From positions 1-5,203 of the forward strand of contig JADGRS010000256.1 in the NCBI GenBank assembly GCA_017880705.1: DNA of 5,203 nucleotides, in the 5' to 3' direction. Origin of the DNA: Burkholderiales bacterium (lineage in GTDB: Bacteria > Pseudomonadota > Gammaproteobacteria > Burkholderiales > Usitatibacteraceae). The notes under the pieces are model-generated. The model saw only the letters and a program-made list of their open reading frames with translations. It was not told where the DNA came from and made no database searches. The position numbers and the translations under genes were made by a program. Below, piece by piece: positions 1 through 5,203 of the stretch. Positions within the stretch are counted from its first letter, which is position 1; every line of letters begins with the position of its first letter.

Positions 1-426
1 ATCGCCGAGCGCGAGGCATCGGTCGCGAAGCCGCTCATCCCGCTCGGCAAGGCCGAGCAGATGCTCTCCGACGGCATGGTGAAGTACGACGGCGGCGACT
101 ACGCCGCGGCGCACACGCTCCTCGAAAGCGCGCTCAAGGAAGGGCTGAAGAAGCCCGACGACCAGGTGCGCGCGATGAAGCACGTCGCCTTCACGCAATG
201 CCTGCTCGGGAAGTACACCCAGTGCCGCGCCGAGTTCGTCAGGATCTACGACGTCGATCCCAACTTCGACCTCACGCCGGCCGAGGCCGGCCACCCCTCG
301 TGGACGAAGACCTTCGCGGCCGCCAAGGCCCAGGCCAAGAAAGCGCTGGAGGAGAAGGAAGCCCGGGAGGCGAAGGAGCGCGCGAAGGGGCCGCCGCCCA
401 CGGCCTCGGTGCCGAAGAAACCCTAG
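1..426 (+). CDS. TPR-like, TssQ-like putative lipoprotein (5' end missing)
   Basis: The frame is open from the window's first base to the TAG at 424-426, so the start and any signal peptide or lipobox lie upstream; 141 residues are visible. The Met codon at 61 is probably internal, because the frame continues before it with similar composition. The visible part has a TPR-like helical pair (roughly M61-codon residues 1-55: a YDGGDYAAA helix, then AFTQCLLGKYTQCRAEF). It continues with DPNFDLTPAEAGHPSW and a charged Lys/Glu/Ala helix, and ends in a Pro-rich basic tail. The pattern of one TPR-like unit followed by DPxFDLxPAEAGHPxW matches my recollection of the TssQ family of lipoproteins associated with type VI secretion, where a scaffolding role is assumed. 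A kinase gene starts 7 bp downstream, so the two are probably cotranscribed. It could instead be a generic TPR accessory protein of that kinase. The family name is by recognition only. Confidence 0.6.
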   Translation: MAEREASVAKPLIPLGKAEQMLSDGMVKYDGGDYAAAHTLLESALKEGLKKPDDQVRAMKHVAFTQCLLGKYTQCRAEFVRIYDVDPNFDLTPAEAGHPSWTKTFAAAKAQAKKALEEKEAREAKERAKGPPPTASVPKKP

Positions 427-433
427 CCGCTCC

Positions 434-1780
434 ATGATCGCGACGCTCGGACGCTACAAGATCGTTTCTGAAATCGGCCAGGGGGCGATGGGTGTCGTCT
501 ACAAGGCCGTGGATCCGATCATCGACCGCACGGTCGCGATCAAGACCATCAACCTCAACCTCTCGCGCCAGGAGCTCGAGGAGTACGAGGCGCGCTTCCA
601 GCAGGAGATCAAGGCGGCGGGGCGCCTGAACCACCCGAACATCGTCACCATCTACGACGTCGGCAAGACCGACCAGGTCGCGTACATGGCGATGGAGTTC
701 CTGGAGGGGCAGGAGCTGAAGGACATGATCGCCATGGGGCAGCTGCCCCCCGCGGACGTGATCGTCGACATCATCGCGCAGGTGGCCGACGGGCTTTCGT
801 TCGCGCACTCGCAGGACATCGTGCACCGCGACGTGAAGCCCTCCAACATCATGGTGATGAAGGGCACGCTCGCGAAGATCACGGACTTCGGCATCGCGCG
901 GCTGCCCAACTCCGCGGTGAAAACCATGACGGGGCTGATCCTCGGCTCACCTCGCTACATGTCGCCGGAGCAGGTGATCGGCAAGGCCATCGACTCGCGC
1001 TCGGATATCTTTTCCCTGGGCGTCGTGCTGTACGAGGCCCTCACCGGCGTGGCGCCCTTCGACGGCGACAACGTGAACGCGATCATGTACGCGACGGTGA
1101 ACACGACGCCCCCGCCGCCCTCCGCGCACAATCGCGCCGTGCCGCCGATGCTCGACCTCATCGTCGCGAAGGCGATGGCGAAGCTGCTGGAAGACCGCTA
1201 CCAGGCGGTCAAGGAGCTGGCGGACGACCTGCGCGAAGTGCGCCGGCAGATGGACCACTCGAAGCCCGCCGCGGCCCTGAAGGCGATGACATCGCCGGTG
1301 TCCCGTCCCGTCGTGAAGGATCTCGCCGACACCGATACGATCCCCATGTCGCCCGGCAAGGGAGCCGACGACGACACGAAGCCGCTCGCGTTGAACAAGG
1401 TTTTCGATTCCTTCGACGCGACCATGCGCCTCGCCTCGATGACCGACCAGGTCGACGATTTCAAGGAATACATCACCGCGACGCAGAAGATGCGCGCCTA
1501 CAAGGGCAAGATCGAGCCCGGCTCGCCGCTCGCGCCCAAGGCGCCTGCCCCGACGCCCGCACCTGCGCCCGCACCTGCGCCCGCACCCGCGCCCGCGCCG
1601 GAGGCCGCGCCGATCGCAAAGGCCCCGCCCGTCGAGAAGAAACCCGCGCCGCGTCCGATCGCCATTCCCTCGATGCAATCGAGCGTGTCCGCGAGCAACT
1701 CGAACCTGCTGGCCGTCGCCGCGATCGCGGTGCTCTCCCTCGCCGCGATCGGGCTCATCATCGCGTTGCTGCTGAAGTAG
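434..1780 (+). CDS. Hanks-type Ser/Thr protein kinase, C-terminally membrane-anchored
   Basis: This 448-residue protein should phosphorylate Ser/Thr on partner proteins at the inner face of the cytoplasmic membrane. The kinase domain spans about residues 8-270 and is intact: Gly-rich loop GQGAMG (15-20), VAIK Lys37, helix-C Glu58, HRDVKPSN with Asp133 and Asn138, DFG at 151-153, and SPE at 177-179. Thr164 and Thr166 in the activation loop are candidate autophosphorylation sites. An acidic linker (about 285-360) precedes an Ala-Pro repeat (about 370-390). One hydrophobic helix (about 425-447) follows, with a single Lys after it, so there is no periplasmic sensor domain and the protein is effectively tail-anchored. 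The ATG at 434 is chosen because the Gly loop begins at the normal distance; no clear Shine-Dalgarno precedes it, which suggests coupling to the upstream gene 7 bp away. It resembles PknB/PpkA kinases; with a TssQ-like neighbour, a role in type VI secretion control is possible but unproven. Confidence 0.93.
   Translation: MIATLGRYKIVSEIGQGAMGVVYKAVDPIIDRTVAIKTINLNLSRQELEEYEARFQQEIKAAGRLNHPNIVTIYDVGKTDQVAYMAMEFLEGQELKDMIAMGQLPPADVIVDIIAQVADGLSFAHSQDIVHRDVKPSNIMVMKGTLAKITDFGIARLPNSAVKTMTGLILGSPRYMSPEQVIGKAIDSRSDIFSLGVVLYEALTGVAPFDGDNVNAIMYATVNTTPPPPSAHNRAVPPMLDLIVAKAMAKLLEDRYQAVKELADDLREVRRQMDHSKPAAALKAMTSPVSRPVVKDLADTDTIPMSPGKGADDDTKPLALNKVFDSFDATMRLASMTDQVDDFKEYITATQKMRAYKGKIEPGSPLAPKAPAPTPAPAPAPAPAPAPAPEAAPIAKAPPVEKKPAPRPIAIPSMQSSVSASNSNLLAVAAIAVLSLAAIGLIIALLLK
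1555..1590 (+). repeat. Tandem 12-bp repeat encoding Ala-Pro linker
   Basis: Three tandem copies of a 12-bp unit (GCCCGCACCTGC; the third copy differs by one base) lie inside the kinase gene, with degenerate GC-rich continuation to about 1600. They encode an alternating Pro-Ala stretch just before the membrane helix, probably a stiff extended spacer between the kinase domain and its anchor. Because the unit is a multiple of three, gain or loss of copies would keep the frame. Confidence 0.9.
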
Positions 1781-1832
1781 AAATTGGTGTCAGGTACACA
1801 TTTTCGAAAATGTGTACCTGACACCAATTTCT
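1779..1832. repeat. Perfect 54-bp palindrome between convergent genes
   Basis: Bases 1779-1805 are the exact reverse complement of 1806-1832, centred on TTTTCGAAAA (1801-1810). By hand count it is 20/54 G+C (37%), far below the flanking genes. It overlaps the last two bases of the kinase stop codon and fills most of the spacer before radA. As RNA, either strand could fold into a hairpin with about 25 stem pairs, so it could end or stabilise both converging transcripts; no T-tract follows, so it is not a canonical intrinsic terminator. The GGTGTCAGGTACAC core resembles dispersed REP-like palindromes I recall from other proteobacterial genomes, so a mobile REP/MITE-type origin is likely but needs a genome-wide copy count. 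Confidence 0.95.
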
Positions 1833-1847
1833 CTGACACCAGTTTCT
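1818..1847. repeat. 15-bp tandem direct repeat at palindrome end
   Basis: CTGACACCAATTTCT (1818-1832) is followed immediately by CTGACACCAGTTTCT (1833-1847), a one-mismatch duplicate. The first copy is the right end of the palindrome; the second runs into the radA stop codon (1846-1848 on the complement). Confidence 0.9.
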
Positions 1848-3210
1848 ACTTCAAGTAGTCCACGGCCTCGACCACCCGATTCACGGCGATCACCTCGAGG
1901 CCCGGGATGGCCTGCCGGGGCTTGTTGGCCGCGGGAATGATGGCGTGGGTGAAGCCGAGCTTCGCGGCTTCCCGCAAGCGCTCCTGGCCGCGCTGGACGG
2001 GCCGCACCTCGCCCGCGAGGCCCACCTCACCGAACACCACGTGCTTGTCGGGAAGCGCGCGGTTGCGAAGGCTCGACACGATCGCGAGCGTCACCGCGAG
2101 ATCCGCTCCGGGCTCGACGATGCGCACGCCCCCCACGGCGTTGAGGAACACGTCCTGGTCGAAGCACGCGATGCCCGCGTGCCGATGCAGCACCGCGAGG
2201 AGCATGGCGAGGCGATTGAGCTCGAGGCCCACGGTGAGCCGCCGGGGCGCGCCGCCATGGGACTCGTCGACGAGCGCCTGAAGCTCCACCAGAAGGGGCC
2301 GCGTCCCTTCCTGCGTCACCATCACGCACGAGCCCGCGACCCCCGCGTGGTGCTGCGAGAGGAAGAGCGCCGACGGATTGGCCACCTCGCGAAGGCCCTT
2401 CTCCGTCATCGCGAAGACGCCGATCTCGTTCACCGCGCCGAAGCGGTTCTTGAAGGCGCGGATGAGCCGAAAGCTCGTGTGCGTCTCGCCCTCGAAATAG
2501 AGGACCGTGTCGACCATGTGCTCGAGCACGCGCGGCCCGGCCAGAGCGCCCTCCTTCGTGACGTGGCCCACGAAGATGATCGTGGTCCCGCTCTGCTTGG
2601 CGAAGCGCGTGAGCTGCGCCGCGCACTCCCTCACCTGGGCGACCGAGCCCGGCGCGGACGTGAGCGCGCTCGAATAGAGCGTCTGGATCGAATCGATGAC
2701 CGCGATCTTCGGCTTCGCCGACGCGAGCGTCGCCTGGATCTTCTCCAGCTCGATCTCGCAGAAGAGCCGCACCTTCGTCGCGTTCACGCCGAGGCGCTTG
2801 GCGCGCAGCGCGATCTGCTGCGCCGATTCCTCGCCGGTCACGTAGAGAACCGGAACCTGCTCCGAGAGCCGCGCCGCGGCCTGCAGCAGGAGCGTCGACT
2901 TGCCGATCCCCGGATCGCCGCCGATCAGCACCACGCCGCCCTCGACGAGCCCGCCGCCGAGCACGCGATCGAATTCGCCGATGAGCGTCGGCAGCCGCGG
3001 AAAATCCTCCGCCTCGACTTCGCCGAGGGAGACGATCTCGCTGGTGCCCGCGAGGCTCGCGAAGCGGTGCATGCCGGCCTTGCCCGCGCCCGCCTCGAGC
3101 GCCGTCTCCACGAGCGTGTTCCACGCGTTGCAGTGCGCGCACTGGCCCTGCCACTTGGTGGACTGGCCGCCGCACTCGGTGCACGTGTAGACGGACTTCG
3201 GCTTGGCCAT
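1846..3210 (-). CDS. radA: DNA repair and recombination ATPase RadA
   Basis: This 454-residue RecA-family ATPase (E. coli RadA has 460) acts on recombination intermediates, where the family drives DNA unwinding and branch migration in homologous recombination. The sequence shows an N-terminal CxxC...CxxC zinc finger (Cys10, 13, 24, 27). It also has Walker A GGDPGIGKST (97-106, Lys104), a Walker B strand IAVIDS with Asp173, the RadA signature KNRFG (254-258), and a C-terminal Lon-protease-like domain (about 285-454) including FGEVGLAGEVRPV. The start is the ATG at 3208-3210, which places the zinc finger as in the family and overlaps the alr stop by one base (TGATG). The frame is open 14 codons further upstream, but that would run into alr. 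No strong Shine-Dalgarno is visible, consistent with translational coupling. It is last in the dnaB-alr-radA operon and converges on the kinase gene. Confidence 0.97.
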   Translation of the reverse strand: MAKPKSVYTCTECGGQSTKWQGQCAHCNAWNTLVETALEAGAGKAGMHRFASLAGTSEIVSLGEVEAEDFPRLPTLIGEFDRVLGGGLVEGGVVLIGGDPGIGKSTLLLQAAARLSEQVPVLYVTGEESAQQIALRAKRLGVNATKVRLFCEIELEKIQATLASAKPKIAVIDSIQTLYSSALTSAPGSVAQVRECAAQLTRFAKQSGTTIIFVGHVTKEGALAGPRVLEHMVDTVLYFEGETHTSFRLIRAFKNRFGAVNEIGVFAMTEKGLREVANPSALFLSQHHAGVAGSCVMVTQEGTRPLLVELQALVDESHGGAPRRLTVGLELNRLAMLLAVLHRHAGIACFDQDVFLNAVGGVRIVEPGADLAVTLAIVSSLRNRALPDKHVVFGEVGLAGEVRPVQRGQERLREAAKLGFTHAIIPAANKPRQAIPGLEVIAVNRVVEAVDYLK

Positions 3211-3212
3211 CA
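3208..3212 (-). promoter_or_regulatory. alr/radA TGATG stop-start overlap
   Basis: Read on the - strand, the alr TGA (3212-3210) shares its A with the radA ATG (3210-3208). No good Shine-Dalgarno sits in the preceding 15 bases, so radA is probably translated by ribosomes terminating on alr. Confidence 0.8.
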
Positions 3213-4280
3213 GGGCGCGTCCGAAACCGGCACGCGAGGCGCGAGCGCGCACATGAGCTCGTAGCCCACGGTGCCCGCCGGCGTGGCGACGTCATCGATC
3301 GGCAGGCCCTCGCCCCAGAGCGTGACGGGCGTGCCGACGCGCGCGCCGGGGACATCGGCGAGATCGACGGTCATCATGTCCATGGAAACGCGCCCGGCGG
3401 TCTTCACGCGGACGCCGCCGACCACGACGGGTGTGCCCGAAGGCGCGTGCCGTGGATAGCCGTCCGCATAGCCGCACGCGACCACTCCCACGCGCATCGG
3501 CTTGTCGACATGGAACGTTCCGCCATAGCCGATCGTCTCCCCCGGCTGCAGGTCCTGGACCGCGATGAGCTGCGAGGCGAGGGTCATCGCGGGCTTCACG
3601 CCGAGCGACTCCGCCGCGCGATCGCCGAACGGGGTCGCGCCATAGAGCGCAATGCCGAGGCGCGCGACATCGGCGTGCGTCTCGGGATGGGCGAAGATCG
3701 CCGCGGAATTGGCGAGGCTGCGCGGAAGGTCGATGCCCTCGGTCGCCTGGTTGAAGCGCCGCATCGCTTCGCCGATCCCCTCCGGGCCGTCGGCCGTAGC
3801 GAAATGGGTCATCAGGGTGATCGACTTCGCCGCGCCCGTCTTGCGCAGGCGCTCGAGCGCGCGACGCGCCTCCGCGATCGCGAATCCGAGGCGGTTCATG
3901 CCAGTGTTGATCTTGAAGAAAGCGTCGAGGGGCCTGGAAAGCTTCGCCGACTCCAGCATGCGAAGCTGCTCCTCGCTGTGCACCACCACCGCGAGATCGG
4001 CATCCGCGACCACCGGTAGCTCACGCGCCTCGAAAAATCCCTCCAGCAGCAGGATCGGCCCGGCGAATCCGCGCCCCCGCGTGGCGATCGCGCCCTCGAG
4101 CTCCACCGTCGCGAAGCCGTCCGCGCGCACCAGGGCCTTCGTGACGCGCTCGATGCCGTGGCCATACGCATTCGCCTTGACCACCGCGTACACCTTCGAC
4201 TGCAACGCCGCGCGCTTCGCCACGACGTAGTTGTGCCGCAGCGCGGAGACGGAAACCGTGGCGTGGATCGGCCGGGACAT
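3210..4280 (-). CDS. alr: Alanine racemase
   Basis: This PLP-dependent enzyme interconverts L- and D-alanine in the cytoplasm, supplying D-Ala for the D-Ala-D-Ala end of peptidoglycan precursors. At 356 residues it has the usual length (E. coli Alr 359, DadX 356). The N-terminal barrel carries the PLP lysine Lys35 in AVVKANAYGHG. NTGMNRLGF (about 126-133) holds the Arg that contacts the cofactor, and NSAA (191-194) follows. The C-terminal part has GYGGTF, whose Tyr252 corresponds to the second catalytic base, then GYADGYPR and SMDMMTVD (about 299-306), the usual substrate-binding loop. The ATG at 4278-4280 is chosen because the conserved N-terminus starts there and it overlaps the dnaB stop by one base; the frame is open upstream, but only across the dnaB C-terminus. 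Cotranscription with dnaB and radA is expected. All key residues are present, so it should be active. Confidence 0.97.
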   Translation of the reverse strand: MSRPIHATVSVSALRHNYVVAKRAALQSKVYAVVKANAYGHGIERVTKALVRADGFATVELEGAIATRGRGFAGPILLLEGFFEARELPVVADADLAVVVHSEEQLRMLESAKLSRPLDAFFKINTGMNRLGFAIAEARRALERLRKTGAAKSITLMTHFATADGPEGIGEAMRRFNQATEGIDLPRSLANSAAIFAHPETHADVARLGIALYGATPFGDRAAESLGVKPAMTLASQLIAVQDLQPGETIGYGGTFHVDKPMRVGVVACGYADGYPRHAPSGTPVVVGGVRVKTAGRVSMDMMTVDLADVPGARVGTPVTLWGEGLPIDDVATPAGTVGYELMCALAPRVPVSDAP

Positions 4281-4282
4281 CA
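4278..4282 (-). promoter_or_regulatory. dnaB/alr TGATG stop-start overlap
   Basis: The dnaB TGA (4282-4280, - strand) and alr ATG (4280-4278) share one base. The nearest purine-rich block (GGGAG, about 16 bases upstream) is too far for normal Shine-Dalgarno spacing, so coupling to dnaB translation is the likely mode of initiation. Confidence 0.8.
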
Positions 4283-5203
4283 GTAATTCGGCGCCGCTCC
4301 CGAGTAGTTCTCGAAGCGCGTGTGCTTGCCGATGAAGGTGAGCTTCACCGTGCCGATGGGGCCGTTGCGTTGCTTGCCGATGATGATCTCCGCGATGCCC
4401 TTGTCCGCCGTGTCCTCGTTGTAGACCTCGTCGCGGTAGACGAAGAAGATCATGTCTGCATCTTGCTCGAGCGCTCCGGATTCCCTCAAATCCGACATCA
4501 CCGGGCGCTTGTTGGGCCGTTGCTCGAGGGAGCGATTGAGCTGCGAGAGGGCGATCACAGGGCAGCCAAGCTCCTTCGCCATCGACTTCAACCCCCGCGA
4601 GATTTCGCTCAACTCCGTCGCGCGATTCTCGTTGCTGCCATGCTCCGTGCCCGACATGAGCTGGATGTAGTCGATCACGATCAATCCGAGCGCGCCGTAC
4701 TCGCGCCACTTGCGCCGCGCCCTCGCGCGAAGCTCCAGGGGGTTCAACCCCGGCGACTCGTCGATGAGGATCGGGCATTCGTTCAGGCGCCCGAGCGCCA
4801 TGCCGAGGCGATCCCAATCGCCGGTATCGAGCCGGCCGGTGCGAAGCTTCTGCGCATCGACCTTGCCCACCGAGCCGAGGAGGCGCTGCGCAAGCTGCGT
4901 CCCGCCCATCTCCATCGAGAAGATCAGGACAGGAAGCTTCAGCTCCAGGCCGATGTGCTCGGCGATGTTCAGGCTCAACGCGGTGTTGTGCGTGACGACG
5001 TATTCGTCGGTCACATAGAGACGAGAAGGATGCGAGACCGAGATGCACTGAGTCTGCGCCATCCGCGTTGGAACGATCGAGACGATGACGGGCTTCGAAG
5101 AACGCTCGTAGCGCTCAGGGAGGCGATCTCGCTTCTCAGCGAGCCGGAAAAGCGAGCGCGGCTCGTCGTGATGGATGTTCACGACGTATGCCATCCGGCC
5201 GAC
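4280..5203 (-). CDS. dnaB: Replicative DNA helicase DnaB, intein-containing (5' part missing)
   Basis: DnaB is the hexameric ATP-driven helicase that unwinds the replication fork. The frame is open to the window edge, so the DnaB N-terminal half and most of the intein lie outside. Residues are numbered here from the Met at 5192-5194, a convenience only. The intein tail runs to Asn70. From Thr71 (4982-4984) the 234-residue C-extein is typical DnaB: TALSLNIAEH as directly after Walker A GK, FSMEM with catalytic-type Glu95, Walker B LIVIDYIQLM (171-180), SQLNRSLEQR, SDLRESGALEQDAD, YRDEVYNED and GKQRNGPIGTVKLTF. The Walker A Gly-Lys itself must be supplied by the N-extein, so splicing is needed to build a working ATP site. 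It is followed by alr with a TGATG overlap. The nearest relatives by eye are proteobacterial DnaB proteins; no frameshift is seen in the visible part. Confidence 0.95.
   Translation of the reverse strand, partial: VGRMAYVVNIHHDEPRSLFRLAEKRDRLPERYERSSKPVIVSIVPTRMAQTQCISVSHPSRLYVTDEYVVTHNTALSLNIAEHIGLELKLPVLIFSMEMGGTQLAQRLLGSVGKVDAQKLRTGRLDTGDWDRLGMALGRLNECPILIDESPGLNPLELRARARRKWREYGALGLIVIDYIQLMSGTEHGSNENRATELSEISRGLKSMAKELGCPVIALSQLNRSLEQRPNKRPVMSDLRESGALEQDADMIFFVYRDEVYNEDTADKGIAEIIIGKQRNGPIGTVKLTFIGKHTRFENYSGAAPNY
4985..5203 (-). mobile_element. C-terminal part of a DnaB intein, probably class 3
   Basis: The 73 residues before DnaB Thr71 do not belong to DnaB and end in an intein splice junction. 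Block G is YVVTHN, with the terminal Asn codon at 4985-4987, followed by Thr+1 (4982-4984). Block F is CISVSHPSRLYVTDE; its Cys (codon 5045-5047) takes the place of the Asp of a standard VYDLTV block F. In class 3 inteins that Cys is the first nucleophile, together with a Trp in block B and Thr+1 (the WCT triplet). The Trp and the intein N-terminus are outside the window. The preceding PVIVSIVP strand fits the intein fold. No LAGLIDADG motif is visible, so whether a homing endonuclease is present cannot be said. The insertion is within the Walker A motif, the known DnaB-a type P-loop site. Presence of an intein is near certain; the class is a strong inference. Confidence 0.9.

Larger units (their letters stand above)
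1773..1853. repeat. Nested inverted repeat reaching both stop codons
   Basis: Bases 1773-1793 and 1833-1853 are reverse complements with one mismatch in 21. Each arm contains the last codons and TAG stop of one of the two converging genes (AAG TAG in both) followed by AAAYTGGTGTCAG. The arms enclose the inner part of the 54-bp palindrome, so the left arm can pair with either of two right-hand partners. Confidence 0.9.

Noticed and set aside
1779..1840. Canonical rho-independent terminator
   Set aside because: The hairpin is strong, but neither strand has the required T-run after the stem and the stem is not GC-rich. It is kept as a palindrome with possible terminator function.
3211..3252. 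A 14-codon N-terminal extension of radA from an upstream ATG
   Set aside because: It lies within the alr C-terminus, and the zinc finger spacing matches the family from the ATG at 3210.
1945..3264. A 439-codon open frame on the + strand opposite radA
   Set aside because: It is antisense to an intact, motif-complete radA. Its product is an Arg/His/Ala/Glu-rich low-complexity sequence typical of a shadow frame in high-GC DNA.
2027..3355. A 442-codon - strand frame overlapping radA and the end of alr
   Set aside because: Arg-rich translation without recognisable motifs; the RadA frame explains the region fully.
4281..5048. Extension of the alr frame 256 codons upstream into dnaB
   Set aside because: It is an out-of-frame reading of conserved dnaB sequence; alanine racemase homology begins at the ATG at 4280.
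5192..5194. Met codon near the right edge as the dnaB start
   Set aside because: The frame continues to the window edge (Val-Gly-Arg), and the segment after the Met is an intein tail, so the real start is far upstream.
4985..5203. Foreign base composition of the intein segment
   Set aside because: A hand count over 4991-5200 gives about 60% G+C, but sampled 60-base blocks of the dnaB extein range from about 52% to 73%, so there is no clear contrast.

Overview
The window is GC-rich DNA that looks like a betaproteobacterial chromosome. The inference rests on the dnaB-alr-radA gene order, on DnaB, Alr and RadA sequences close in length and motifs to the E. coli proteins, and on a TssQ-like protein beside a Ser/Thr kinase. 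The species cannot be named from the sequence alone.

Left part, + strand (1-1780): the 3' end of a gene for a small TPR-like, TssQ-like protein, then 7 bp later a complete Hanks-type Ser/Thr kinase gene. The kinase has an N-terminal catalytic domain, an acidic Thr-containing linker, an Ala-Pro repeat and a transmembrane helix at the extreme C-terminus. The pair may belong to a type VI secretion or other FHA-dependent signalling module, but no core secretion gene is in view.

Junction (1781-1845): the two gene sets converge on a 65-bp intergenic spacer. It is almost filled by a perfect 54-bp palindrome (1779-1832, about 37% GC). A 15-bp tandem duplication of the palindrome end follows, and a nested inverted copy reaches the stop codons of both genes.

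Right part, - strand (5203 down to 1846): dnaB (3' part), alr and radA form a tight operon. Each junction is a TGATG one-base overlap, and every gene has its expected motifs. They supply the replicative helicase, D-alanine for peptidoglycan, and a recombination-associated ATPase.

The most notable feature is at the right edge. The dnaB reading frame does not enter from a normal DnaB N-terminal half but from the C-terminal end of an intein, spliced in at the Walker A Lys/Thr position. The intein ends in THN followed by Thr+1 and has a Cys at the block F position 4 expected of class 3 (WCT) inteins. Only the last 73 intein residues lie in the window, so the class is a strong prediction rather than a demonstration.

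No tRNA, rRNA, CRISPR array or insertion sequence was seen, and no gene-free stretch exceeds 65 bp.
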